A stretch of 64,000 bases of DNA from JACPYM01 sp963699175 (GTDB lineage: Bacteria; Acidobacteriota; Blastocatellia; RBC074), in contig OY969418.1 of NCBI GenBank assembly GCA_963699175.1, positions 8,370,001-8,434,000 on the forward strand. The letters run 5' to 3'. The position numbers and the translations under genes are program-made. The stretch's first letter is position 1; each line of letters begins with the position of its first letter. Positions 42,478 through 51,187 of this stretch are shown one piece after another. The notes under the pieces were generated by a model. That model was not told where the DNA came from. It did not search any database and saw nothing but the letters and a program-made list of their open reading frames with translations.

Positions 42478-44853
42478 ATGCAAACATTCTGGCAAGACCT
42501 GCGCTACGGCGCGCGCGTGTTGATAAAGAACTCCGGCTTTACGCTGGTGGCAATTATCACGTTGGCGCTTGGTATCGGCGTGAACACGGGCGTCTTCAGC
42601 GTAGTCTACGGCGTGCTGCTCAAACCGCTGCCGTACAAAGATGCCGACCGCATTGTCGTGGCCGGCCTCTCGCCGCCTGACTTTCGCGATCTGAAAGCGG
42701 CCAACAGCGTTTTCGATCAAGTTGCGATTTGGGCTTCCAATCGCTACAACGTCACGCTCAACAACGAGACGACGCAAGTCCTCGCTGCACAAGTGTCGCC
42801 TGAGTTCTTGCCGCTGCTGGGCGCTCCGCTGATAGGCCGCGTGTGGTTGCCAGAAGAAGACACGCAATCGCTCATGGTCATCAGCCACGATTTCTGGCGG
42901 ACGCGCTTCGCTAGTGACCCAAATGTCATTGGCAAAACGCTCCGGCTTTACAGCGACGTTTACACGATCATCGGTGTGATGCCGCCGGAGTTTCAGTACC
43001 CTACTCAGCAATTCAAGTTCTGGGCGACCATAGGATCATCGGTGGCCAAAGCACCGCAACAATTTGAAAACCGCCAACTGCGCATCTTCCGCGCCGTCGC
43101 GCACCTCAAACCCGGCGTCACCCCCGCGCAGATGCAGGCGGAAATGAACGCGCTCTCGCAACGATTGCAGCAACAATATCCCGACACGAACGCGGGTTTT
43201 CAGCTCAACTTCACGCCGCTCCAGCAACGTATTGTCGGCGACGTGCGGCCTGTCTTGTACGTGTTGCTGGCTGTTGTCGGCTTCGTGTTGCTGATTGCCT
43301 GCGCGAACGTGGCGAACCTAATGCTGGCGCGGACGGCGGTGCGCGAACGCGAGATGGCGGTGCGCAGCGCGCTCGGCGCGGGACGTGGGCGCTTGCTGCG
43401 GCAATTGTTGACGGAGAGTTTGTTGCTCGCGCTTGCGGGTGGCGCGCTCGGTTTGCTGCTCGCGCTCTGGGGGATTGACGTGCTGCCGCGCTTTGCGGCA
43501 AGCGAGATTCCGCGTCTGACGACGATCAGCCTCAATCTGCCGGTCCTGCTCTTCACCTTGGGCGTGTCGGCCTTAACCGGTTGTCTGTTCGGACTGGCGC
43601 CGGCGTGGCAGATGGCGCGCGTCAATCTGAATCAATCGCTCAAGGAAGGCGGGCGCGGCGCATTCGGCAACGCAAAAGGTAAACGCTTGCGCGCCGCCTT
43701 GGTCGTAATCGAAGTCGCGTTGTCATTAGTCGTGCTGGTGGGTGCGGGCTTGTTGCTGAAGAGCTTCGTGCGACTCCTGCAAGTTGATCCGGGCTTTGTC
43801 AGCGAGAACTTGCTGACGGCCAACGTGGGTTTTGTGGAATTGAAAGAACCGCAACGCCGCGTCACCGTGCAGCGCGAAGTCATCCGGCGCATCGCGCAAA
43901 TCCCCGGCGTGCAGGCGGTCGGCGGTGGCACGGGGCTGCCGCCAGACATAGCGCAACGCGGCACCCGCTTCACTGTGCAGGGTGTGCCCGATGACAACGC
44001 GAACGGGCGCTTCTCATTCTTCATCGCCATCAGCCCGGAATATTTCCGCGCACTCGGCACGCCGCAGGTTGCAGGCCGGCCGTTTAGCGAACGTGACGAA
44101 GCTGGTGCGCCAGGTGTCGTCATCATCAACCAGACGCTGGCGCGCACTCTCTTCCCGAACGAGAGTGCCATCGGCAAACGGCTGCAACTCATCAATCCCG
44201 AATATCCTGCCGAATGGCGCGAAATTGTCGGCGTCGTCGGCGATGTGCGTTACAGTGGGCTGAATGATGCCGATGTGCCGGCCGTCTACACGCCCTTTGC
44301 GCAGACGCCTTTCATCTGGAACTACCTGATGATTCGCACCAGTGTTACGCCGGAGAGTTTGACACACAGCATCCGGCAAGCTGTCAGCGCGGTTGACCCA
44401 ACGCTTGAAGCGGCAAACTTCCTCACGATGGAACAATTGATGTCGAACTCGGTCGCCCAGCCGCGTCTGTACACGACGCTGCTGGGTATCTTCGCGGCGT
44501 TGGCGCTGCTCCTGGCGGCGGTGGGCATCTACGGCGTAATCGCTTACACGGTGACGCAACGCACACACGAAATCGGCGTGCGCATGGCGTTGGGCGCGCA
44601 GACGCACGATGTGCTCAAGTTGGTAGTGCGACAAGGCATGGCGCTCGTGCTCGCGGGCGTGGCGCTGGGCTTGCTCGCGTCTCTTGGGTTGACGCGGTTG
44701 CTACGGCGCTTACTCTTCGAAGTAAGCGCGACCGATCCGGCAACGTTTATTGGGATTGCGCTGCTGCTGGCCTTTGTCGCCTTGCTGGCGTGTTGGATAC
44801 CGGCGCGGCGGGCAACACGTGTAGACCCGCTGGTCGCGCTGCGATATGAGTAG
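42478..44853 (+). CDS. ADOP-family orphan ABC permease, copy 8 (shortest copy)
   Basis: 791 residues from ATG 42478, preceded by AAGAAAGGGAAG; the frame open from 42349 would translate the nested palindrome. It starts MQTFWQDLRYGARVLIKN. It is 15-35 residues shorter than most copies, mainly in the first periplasmic domain just after the first membrane segment (KDADRIVVAGLSPPDFRDL replaces a longer loop). FtsX cores are near residues 271 (LLIACANVANLMLARTAVRE) and 671, with the second module from about 404 (LVVIEVALSLVVLVGAG). It ends DPLVALRYE. No co-oriented gene is close, so it is probably monocistronic. Confidence 0.93.
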   Translation: MQTFWQDLRYGARVLIKNSGFTLVAIITLALGIGVNTGVFSVVYGVLLKPLPYKDADRIVVAGLSPPDFRDLKAANSVFDQVAIWASNRYNVTLNNETTQVLAAQVSPEFLPLLGAPLIGRVWLPEEDTQSLMVISHDFWRTRFASDPNVIGKTLRLYSDVYTIIGVMPPEFQYPTQQFKFWATIGSSVAKAPQQFENRQLRIFRAVAHLKPGVTPAQMQAEMNALSQRLQQQYPDTNAGFQLNFTPLQQRIVGDVRPVLYVLLAVVGFVLLIACANVANLMLARTAVREREMAVRSALGAGRGRLLRQLLTESLLLALAGGALGLLLALWGIDVLPRFAASEIPRLTTISLNLPVLLFTLGVSALTGCLFGLAPAWQMARVNLNQSLKEGGRGAFGNAKGKRLRAALVVIEVALSLVVLVGAGLLLKSFVRLLQVDPGFVSENLLTANVGFVELKEPQRRVTVQREVIRRIAQIPGVQAVGGGTGLPPDIAQRGTRFTVQGVPDDNANGRFSFFIAISPEYFRALGTPQVAGRPFSERDEAGAPGVVIINQTLARTLFPNESAIGKRLQLINPEYPAEWREIVGVVGDVRYSGLNDADVPAVYTPFAQTPFIWNYLMIRTSVTPESLTHSIRQAVSAVDPTLEAANFLTMEQLMSNSVAQPRLYTTLLGIFAALALLLAAVGIYGVIAYTVTQRTHEIGVRMALGAQTHDVLKLVVRQGMALVLAGVALGLLASLGLTRLLRRLLFEVSATDPATFIGIALLLAFVALLACWIPARRATRVDPLVALRYE

Positions 44854-44971
44854 TAGCAGAGGCCGCCACCTTGCGGCCTCGCTATGCGTTCTAGGTTGAG
44901 TATCTGTCTTGCTCGCCACCGCGTACCCCCAGTGCGGGAGTTAGGCGGCTTGCTTGTAATTGCCAAGCTAC

Positions 44972-45589
44972 TTACGGCTTGAACTCCCGCAACTTTTTCT
45001 CTTCCTGTGCGGTTGTACGTCCATCCATCCCCTTGAGGTATTCCGTGTTTCGTATTCTGATTGATGCGCCTCCACCTTGTATCGCACCTTCGATCTCAAT
45101 CCCACTACACTTCAGTACTTTGTTGGGACTCTCGTTTGGCCCAACCACCCACTCGGGCGTCCCAGGCAGATTGAGTGTTTCCGAAAGCTTTCTGATCCAC
45201 TCGTCAATATTCGTCCAAGACACGCCGACATACTGGACACTAAAATCCTGCACTCGCCCTTTATAAATACCGACCGAGACTGCCTCTACCCCAATGAACC
45301 GTTCCTTGTTAGCTTCAATGGCGGGATCGAACGAGAAGTCCACAGTTTCGTTGTTGTTAGCGGCTTTCGCTTTATCAAGAGCTTCCTTCGCTTCTTTCCT
45401 CTTAGTGCTGGCCGGAAACAAGGCAACTAACTGTTCAACACTCATGCCTAATCGAAGCCCGCGAACGTTTGGGGCGTTCGTCTCCGTCAGCAGGCATTTG
45501 GATTGAGCGAGCGGTTGGCTTGCCACCTGGGCATACGTCGGCATCGTAATCAATCCCAGGATAAAGGGAGCCACAATAATCCTATTCAT
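44972..45589 (-). CDS. Secreted hypothetical protein
   Basis: 205 residues with an N-terminal signal peptide (MNRIIVAPFILGLITMPTYA, cleavage likely before QVASQ). The mature part has one GLRLGMSVEQLVALFP segment, a helix-turn-like element seen in many periplasmic proteins that begin with a GMs-x-exv motif, followed by a mixed alpha/beta region. There is no catalytic signature. The ATG at 45589 has a very good AATAGGAGGAAAAT site. It lies downstream of a small ORF and a promoter-like site on the same strand. Confidence 0.8.
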   Translation of the reverse strand: MNRIIVAPFILGLITMPTYAQVASQPLAQSKCLLTETNAPNVRGLRLGMSVEQLVALFPASTKRKEAKEALDKAKAANNNETVDFSFDPAIEANKERFIGVEAVSVGIYKGRVQDFSVQYVGVSWTNIDEWIRKLSETLNLPGTPEWVVGPNESPNKVLKCSGIEIEGAIQGGGASIRIRNTEYLKGMDGRTTAQEEKKLREFKP

Positions 45590-45638
45590 ATTTTCCTCCT
45601 ATTTCTTGTTAACGCAGTACGCCGTGCAGCGCGCCTCG

Positions 45639-45833
45639 CTACCACGTAACAGCGAGCTTAGATCGCCTGTTCGCATTGGTCAGGCCCCGTCCTTGAAGTG
45701 ATGAGTTCGACGATCTTGAAACGTTTCTACTTCTGCCTATCGCAGCGATAAAGCACGCAGAGGAGCTTCCTGCCGTATTGGTTGAGTAATCCTGCGCGCC
45801 GAGCTGTCCGGGCGCTGGTTTACGAATGTGCAT
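45639..45833 (-). CDS. Possible 64-residue small protein or leader ORF
   Basis: Starts at ATG 45833 (MHIRKPAPGQLGAQDYSTN) with a CAGGAGG Shine-Dalgarno 9 nt upstream. The stop is 49 nt before the start of the secreted protein gene. A TTGCAT-17-TATACT promoter-like site lies 77 nt upstream on the same strand. The C-terminal part is Ser/Arg/Asn-rich and looks unstructured, so it may be a leader or a decayed gene. No family recognised. Confidence 0.38.
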   Translation of the reverse strand: MHIRKPAPGQLGAQDYSTNTAGSSSACFIAAIGRSRNVSRSSNSSLQGRGLTNANRRSKLAVTW

Positions 45834-45909
45834 GGCCGTGGCCTCCTGACAAGGCAAAACGTTGTGAAGGGCCGGTACTACTGATCCAAATGAGTGTGAG
45901 ACGCTGCGG

Positions 45910-45938
45910 AGTATAAGAGAAGCTTACTGTGGATGCAA
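45910..45938 (-). promoter_or_regulatory. Sigma70-like promoter for 45833/45589 genes
   Basis: On the minus strand: TTGCAT, 17-nt spacer, TATACT. It would start transcription near 45903, upstream of the small ORF and the secreted protein gene. The remainder of the divergent gap to permease copy 9 (45939-46219) shows nothing else recognisable. Confidence 0.5.
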
Positions 45939-46219
45939 CGATTTTACTTGCTCGTCATGTGCCCACTACACCTGTCTTCACTCTACGACTGACGTAAGCG
46001 GGTCACCGGAAATGGGATTGCGCCGTCCCACAAGCGCGCACTGCGGGGCGCGCCGCTGTTAAACCTGCACGCGCCAAGCTATCTCAGAGTAATGGTTTGG
46101 CAATTCGACTTGGCTGGCACGCTGCTTGGTTATCTGCGCAACCAGACTGGACGAGATGTGACCGAACATCTGACAATAGCCCGACTCAAAGCAGACGAAG
46201 CAGCAAACGAGGAGAAATC

Positions 46220-48661
46220 ATGCAGACCTTTTGGCAAGACCTGCGTCACGGCGCGCGCCTTCTGTTAAAGAAACCCGGCTTCAGCTTGATTGCCGTCATC
46301 ACGCTCGCGCTGGGCATCGGCGCGAACACGGCGATCTTCAGCGTGGTGCATGCTGTTTTACTGCGCCCGCTGCCTTTCGCCGCGCAGGAGCGCTTAGTCG
46401 TCGCGTGGAAGCAAGACACGACTGCACACAATCCGTTCGTCGAACTGTCCGTTCCCGAAGTCAAAGACTGGCAGGCGCAAGCCCACAGCTTTGAAAGTCT
46501 CGCGGCTATGCCGACGACGGTCTACGGCTACGGTTACGTGTTGACTGGCAGAGGCGAAGCAGTGCAGCTTGAGAGGGCCAAAGTATCGGGCAGTTTCTTC
46601 TCTCTGCTGGGTGTCAAGCCCGCGCTCGGTCGCGTCTTCAATGAACAAGACGATCAGGTGAACGCGCCCAAATTGATTGTGCTAAGCAATCGCCTCTGGC
46701 GCGAGCGCTTCAACGCCGACCCGAATATTGTTGGGCAAACCGCCACGCTCAATCAGCAGGGTTTCACCGTCCTTGGCGTGATGCCAGCGGAATTCGAATT
46801 TCCCAAAGGCGCTGACCTGTGGACGCCGTTGACGGCCACGATGAACGCGCGCACGGTTGAGAGTCGTGGCGCGGTCTTCCTGCAAGCTATCGGACGGTTA
46901 AAAGCTGGCGTGACGCTACAGCAGGCCGAGGCCGAATTGAACACTATCATCGCGCGCATTGCCGCCCAGCATCCTGAAACCAAAGCCGCCGGACAACGCG
47001 TCGTCATCACGCCGCTGGCCGATCATCTTTTCGGGAATGCACGGTTAGGGCTTTGGTCATTGTTGACGGCGACGGCGCTGCTGTTGCTGATTGCCGCCGC
47101 CAACATCGCCAATCTGTTGCTGGCGCACGCCACCGCGCGCCGCAAAGAGTTCGCCGTGCGCGCCGCGCTGGGTGCAAGTCGTTGGCAGATCGTGCGGCAG
47201 TTGTTGTGCGAGAGCTTGGTGCTGGCAAGCTGCGGCGGAGCGGTCGGCGTGCTGCTAGCGTATTGGCTGGTTGATCTGTTGGTCTACGTCGCTCCGGCTG
47301 ACATCCCACGCGTCGAAGACGTGCGCTTGAACGCGACAGTGCTGATTTTCAGCGTCGCCATCACGCTGCTAACGGCGCTGATCTTCGGGCTGTTTCCTGC
47401 GCTCACGGCCACCAAGCTCAACCTCAACGAAGCCCTCAGCGAAGGCAGCAGCAAGCTGGCAGGTGAACGTTCGGGCAGGCGGTTGCGCGGCGCACTGGTC
47501 GTAGCCGAAGTCGCGCTCACGATTGTGTTGCTGAGCGGCGCGACGCTCATCTTGCGCAGCTTTGTGAATCTGAGCCGCGTCAATTTAGGCTTTGACCCGC
47601 ACAACGCCCTGACCATGCAATTGCGGTTGACGGGCGCGAAGTACCGCCAGCCCGAAGCGCGCCGCGCCTTTTTCCGCCAACTGATCGAGCGGCTGGAAGC
47701 GCAGCCCGGCATCATAGCGGCGAGCGCAGTCTTGATTCGTCCGCTCGAAGGAACAGTCGGATGGGACATGCCTTTCGCGCTCGAAGGGCAATCCGCCGCC
47801 GAAGCGCACCGCAACGTCGTGCCGAATTTTGAAGCGGTCACGCCGCATTATTTCCGCACCTTCGGCATTACCCTCAAAGCCGGGCGCGAATTTTCGGAGC
47901 AGGACACAGACCAAACGCCGCCGTCCGTCATCATCAACGAGACGATGGCCCGCACGCTCTTCGCCCCCGGCGTTGATCCGCTCGGCAAACGCATCAAGCT
48001 CGATCCTTCAACGCCCGATGAACCCTGGCGCACGATTGTCGGTGTGGCGGGGGACGTGCGCTACCGCGAATTACAAGGCGCGCGCTGGGACATTTACGTG
48101 CCCTACACACAAAGCACCGTCACCCTCAATCACTTTGCGTTGCGCACGACGACCGCCCCGGCGAGCTTCGTTACTACAGTTCGTCGTGAAGTCGCCGCGC
48201 TCGACCCGCAACTGGCCGTAGCCAGTGTGGCGACGATGGAAGAATTGTTGACAACGAACCTGGCGCGCCCGCGCTTCAACGCGCTGCTGTTGAATTGGCT
48301 CTCGGCGCTGGCACTGCTGCTCGCCGCCGTCGGCATTTACGGCGTGACGGCTTATGCGGTGGCCCAACGCACCAGCGAACTCGGCATACGCATGGCCCTG
48401 GGCGCGCAGGCCACAGACATTCTGAAGCTGGTCATCGGCCAAGGTATGCGACTGGCGCTGCCCGGCATAGCGCTCGGCTTGATTGCGGCGCTGGCATTGA
48501 CGCGGCTGCTGAAAAATTTGCTGTTTGGTGTGAGCGCGAGTGATCCGTTGACTTTTGTTGGATTGAGCTTGTTGCTGGCTGTTGTCGCGTTGCTGGCTTG
48601 TTGGATTCCAGCGCGACGTGCAACGCGGGTAGACCCATTAGTTGCATTGCGGTATGAGTAA
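46220..48661 (+). CDS. ADOP-family orphan ABC permease, copy 9
   Basis: 813 residues from ATG 46220, whose GAGGAGAAATC Shine-Dalgarno is nearly ideal; the frame open from 46097 lacks such a site. It starts MQTFWQDLRHGARLLLKK, with His replacing the otherwise invariant Tyr in LRYG. The first FtsX core, near residue 287, reads LLLIAAANIANLLLAHATARR, with IAAAN instead of IACAN. The second module starts near 423 (LVVAEVALTIVLLSGATL) and the last core near 693. It ends DPLVALRYE and is followed by the disrupted DUF4337 gene on the opposite strand. Confidence 0.93.
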   Translation: MQTFWQDLRHGARLLLKKPGFSLIAVITLALGIGANTAIFSVVHAVLLRPLPFAAQERLVVAWKQDTTAHNPFVELSVPEVKDWQAQAHSFESLAAMPTTVYGYGYVLTGRGEAVQLERAKVSGSFFSLLGVKPALGRVFNEQDDQVNAPKLIVLSNRLWRERFNADPNIVGQTATLNQQGFTVLGVMPAEFEFPKGADLWTPLTATMNARTVESRGAVFLQAIGRLKAGVTLQQAEAELNTIIARIAAQHPETKAAGQRVVITPLADHLFGNARLGLWSLLTATALLLLIAAANIANLLLAHATARRKEFAVRAALGASRWQIVRQLLCESLVLASCGGAVGVLLAYWLVDLLVYVAPADIPRVEDVRLNATVLIFSVAITLLTALIFGLFPALTATKLNLNEALSEGSSKLAGERSGRRLRGALVVAEVALTIVLLSGATLILRSFVNLSRVNLGFDPHNALTMQLRLTGAKYRQPEARRAFFRQLIERLEAQPGIIAASAVLIRPLEGTVGWDMPFALEGQSAAEAHRNVVPNFEAVTPHYFRTFGITLKAGREFSEQDTDQTPPSVIINETMARTLFAPGVDPLGKRIKLDPSTPDEPWRTIVGVAGDVRYRELQGARWDIYVPYTQSTVTLNHFALRTTTAPASFVTTVRREVAALDPQLAVASVATMEELLTTNLARPRFNALLLNWLSALALLLAAVGIYGVTAYAVAQRTSELGIRMALGAQATDILKLVIGQGMRLALPGIALGLIAALALTRLLKNLLFGVSASDPLTFVGLSLLLAVVALLACWIPARRATRVDPLVALRYE

Positions 48662-48740
48662 TAGAAAGGGCCGGGGTTGCACCGTAACAACTCCGCCCCA
48701 CAACATGATTGGCTTGGCGTTTATAGAACCAGCTTGCCCG

Positions 48741-49493
48741 TTACGATAACAACCTCATCAGCCGATCAGGGTGTATGCTCCAATTCAACAGCCCAGCCAG
48801 CCCCATTATTACTCCGAATAAAGTCGGCACCATTGCTACTACGTACAACCAGCGTTTGCCGGTGAGTGCTGTCATTGCCAGCAGCGAGATAGCAATCGAG
48901 ATCATTGCATCCGATAGGTCGAACTGATCATCGTGCGTATTCAGCTCGGCGTATTTCTTGTCAGCATTTTCGGCGGCTGCTTGCTGTATTTTCTTCTTTT
49001 CCGCTTGTTCCGCCGCCAACGCCTGATAAGTGGCAATCTCTTTTTGATACCCTTCACGAGCCGCAGCCGGAACAGCAACCGCCTGCGCCTTTAATCAGGT
49101 GCGGGTTTAATTCCCCGCAGCTTGCTGCGAAAGGCTGCACTCCGAACGCTGGCGGATGATAATTCGCCAGCATCGAAACGGTGCCAACGCTTTTGATACT
49201 CCGCAGCTTGCTGCGGAGTAGTTCATTTGTACAACGACTCCGTTCGCAACCTCCTCACGAATATTGCGGGCCTGATACCAGGCATAATTATCAATCTTGT
49301 CCGCCTGCGCCTGCTGCATTGCCTGGACGATGTTGTCATCCTTGATTTTGCAGACAGGCATGAAGGTTGCTAGCAGAGCTACTGTGATGGCTACCAGCGT
49401 ATTTAATCGGCTCTTGGCTTTTAACGCCGCTGCATCGTTGCTTATTTGCTCCTCGTTTTTCTCATCAACATACTCCAGCGGGTCAACATCCAT
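48741..49493 (-). pseudogene. DUF4337 gene split by a small palindromic insertion
   Basis: The N-terminal part (from ATG 49493: RLNTLVAITVALLATFMPV, then WYQARNIREEVANGVVVQ) and the C-terminal part (AVAVPAAAREGYQKEIATYQ, later THDDQFDLSDAMISIAISLL and RWLYVVAMVPTLFGVIMGL) are both well preserved. They are separated by about 120 nt (about 49105-49228) carrying REP-like hairpins that introduce stops. Without the insert the frame would read VVVQ-LKAQAV directly. DUF4337 proteins are small membrane proteins with an N-terminal and two C-terminal helices; their function is unknown. A truncated product ending at 49107 would lack the C-terminal helices. Confidence 0.85.
49114..49219. repeat. REP-like element inserted in the DUF4337 gene
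   Basis: CCCCGCAGCTTGCTGCGAAA (49114-49133) and CTCCGCAGCTTGCTGCGGAG (49200-49219) are near-identical small palindromes at either end. Between them GCTGGCG (49149-49155) pairs with CGCCAGC (49166-49172). Two hairpins in one short unit resemble a bacterial interspersed mosaic/REP arrangement. No REP-associated transposase is seen in the window. Confidence 0.8.
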
Positions 49494-49571
49494 AACTACC
49501 CTTTCTTATTCCATCTATCATTGTGTTGTTACTTCAGGTGAATCAAAACAGGTTCGAGTGCAACGCTGCAA

Positions 49572-50528
49572 TCAAGCCACAGTCTTCAGAAAATCGAGCA
49601 GCGCCGCGTTGACCTCCGCCGGTCGCTCTACCTGCACCCAATGCCCGGCGCCTTCGATCAAGACTTTGCCGCGCATGTCCGCCACCCATTTGTCCATATG
49701 CGCGAACGCCTTGCCACCCGCGAAATAGAGCACGGGGTCTTTCGTACCGGCGATGAAGAACGACGGCTGTTCAATCTTCGCGCCTTCCAATTGCGGTGTG
49801 ATCTCAAGGTTGCGGTCAATGTTCCGATACCAATTCAACGGCCCGCGAAAGCCGCTCCGCTCATACTGCGCCACGTAGTAATCCAGATCTGCTTCCGTCA
49901 GCCAGGCAGGCAACTGCGCCGGGTCGGTCATATCGTCGAGGAACTTCGCCGTCGCAGGTTTCGGCGCGGGCCGCTGCTCTGGCAATAGGTCGCCAGAGGT
50001 CATGTAGTAGATCGTGCGCAGCGACTTCCGAATGTCGGCTTCGAATTCGGCCTCGGCCACGCCCGGCTGTTGGAAGTAGACCATGTACCAGAAATTGTCG
50101 CCGAAGTTCTCTTGCCGCGTCATCGTCCCGACTCGACCGCGCGCATACGGCACGCTCATGCCGACAACCGCACGCACGCGCTGTGGGTGCAAGAGCGCCG
50201 TATGCCAGGCGACCGGCGCGCCCCAATCGTGGCCGACGACGATGAACTGCTCGTGTCCTAGCGCATCCGCCAACTCGACGACATCATTCGTCAATTCAAC
50301 GATGTTGTAGGCTTCGATCTCAGCAGGCCGGTCGCTGCCGCCGTAGCCGCGCTGGTCGGGCACGGCCATCTGGAACCCGGATGCAACCAGCGGCGCGATC
50401 TGATGACGCCAGAGATACCAGCATTGCGGGAAACCGTGTAGGAGAATAACCAGCGGGCCGGTGCCTTCGACGACGGTGCGGAGACGGATGCTATTGGTTT
50501 CGATCAGTCGAAAGTTGGGTTCTTTCAA
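49572..50528 (-). CDS. Alpha/beta hydrolase, epoxide-hydrolase type
   Basis: 318 residues. The oxyanion-hole motif HGFP is at 31-34. The nucleophile elbow GHDWGAP has Asp101, the aspartate typical of epoxide hydrolases and haloalkane dehalogenases rather than Ser. A cap-domain segment YVAQYERSGFRGPLNWYRNI supplies a Tyr, and the catalytic His296 lies in GAGHWVQVE. Expected reaction: hydrolysis of an epoxide to a diol in the cytoplasm. The start is TTG 50528, preceded by AGGA inside the stop of the HEPN gene (TAGGAAATATTTTTG), so it directly follows the DUF262-HEPN pair. Its GC-rich coding differs sharply from that pair, so the junction probably marks the edge of an insertion. Confidence 0.9.
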   Translation of the reverse strand: MKEPNFRLIETNSIRLRTVVEGTGPLVILLHGFPQCWYLWRHQIAPLVASGFQMAVPDQRGYGGSDRPAEIEAYNIVELTNDVVELADALGHEQFIVVGHDWGAPVAWHTALLHPQRVRAVVGMSVPYARGRVGTMTRQENFGDNFWYMVYFQQPGVAEAEFEADIRKSLRTIYYMTSGDLLPEQRPAPKPATAKFLDDMTDPAQLPAWLTEADLDYYVAQYERSGFRGPLNWYRNIDRNLEITPQLEGAKIEQPSFFIAGTKDPVLYFAGGKAFAHMDKWVADMRGKVLIEGAGHWVQVERPAEVNAALLDFLKTVA

Positions 50529-50536
50529 AATATTTC

Positions 50537-51187
50537 CTAAGGCGTAGCTAAATATTTTTTCAAGGCAGCAGCGTTTTCAACCTCAGTACGATAGCGCTCG
50601 ATTATATGTAAAACTTGCTCATGAATCTGAATATAAGTTTCGGGAGATAGCAGTAGATACTCACCGTGTGCAATTTCATTTCGATTTTTCAGAAGCAGTT
50701 CATCAACTAACAGCTCTTTAGCCTCAAACTCAGAGTAGTCCAGGCCTAAGGTGGTAATTATTTCCTTGAATACTTTTGAGGAAAGGTTGGATTTCGTGTT
50801 AATTCCTTCTTTATACGGCAAGGCGCTACGATCGGCCAATCTCTTTGAAAAGAAATCTACAACATCTAAATGGTATTCTATTTTGTTTGATAGACTTGCC
50901 TTGTTTAATAGGCTTCGGATACTAATGGCAAGAAAATTATTTGAAAGTTGTTTGTATGTTAAGCGTTGATAGTACACATACTCTAGATAATACTTACTAG
51001 AGGATTTAATAAAACCTTCCCAGTGGGCGTAAAGCAATGCCACCGCCCCACGTAAAATGGCGGTACGGCGATCTGTAGTTAATGTTCCGCGCTCGATCAT
51101 AAATTTGAGTGCGGTAAGTTCTTTCTTCCTCCAGACGATCTCTGCAGCAAGCGCATCAGAAAGATGCTCCAAAGTTCGAATACTCAT
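50537..51187 (-). CDS. HEPN-family protein (MAE_28990/MAE_18760 type), putative RNase
   Basis: 216 residues, AT-rich. The C-terminal helix contains the HEPN ribonuclease signature R169-N-E-I-A-H174 (RNEIAHGEY). The N-terminal part has the LLYAHWEGFIKSSSKYYLEYV helix characteristic of the MAE_28990/MAE_18760 HEPN group (name from memory). Start ATG 51187 overlaps the DUF262 stop as ATGA, giving strong translational coupling. HEPN proteins of this type are toxins or abortive-infection effectors that cleave RNA. The partner probably controls or triggers it. Confidence 0.82.
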   Translation of the reverse strand: MSIRTLEHLSDALAAEIVWRKKELTALKFMIERGTLTTDRRTAILRGAVALLYAHWEGFIKSSSKYYLEYVYYQRLTYKQLSNNFLAISIRSLLNKASLSNKIEYHLDVVDFFSKRLADRSALPYKEGINTKSNLSSKVFKEIITTLGLDYSEFEAKELLVDELLLKNRNEIAHGEYLLLSPETYIQIHEQVLHIIERYRTEVENAAALKKYLATP

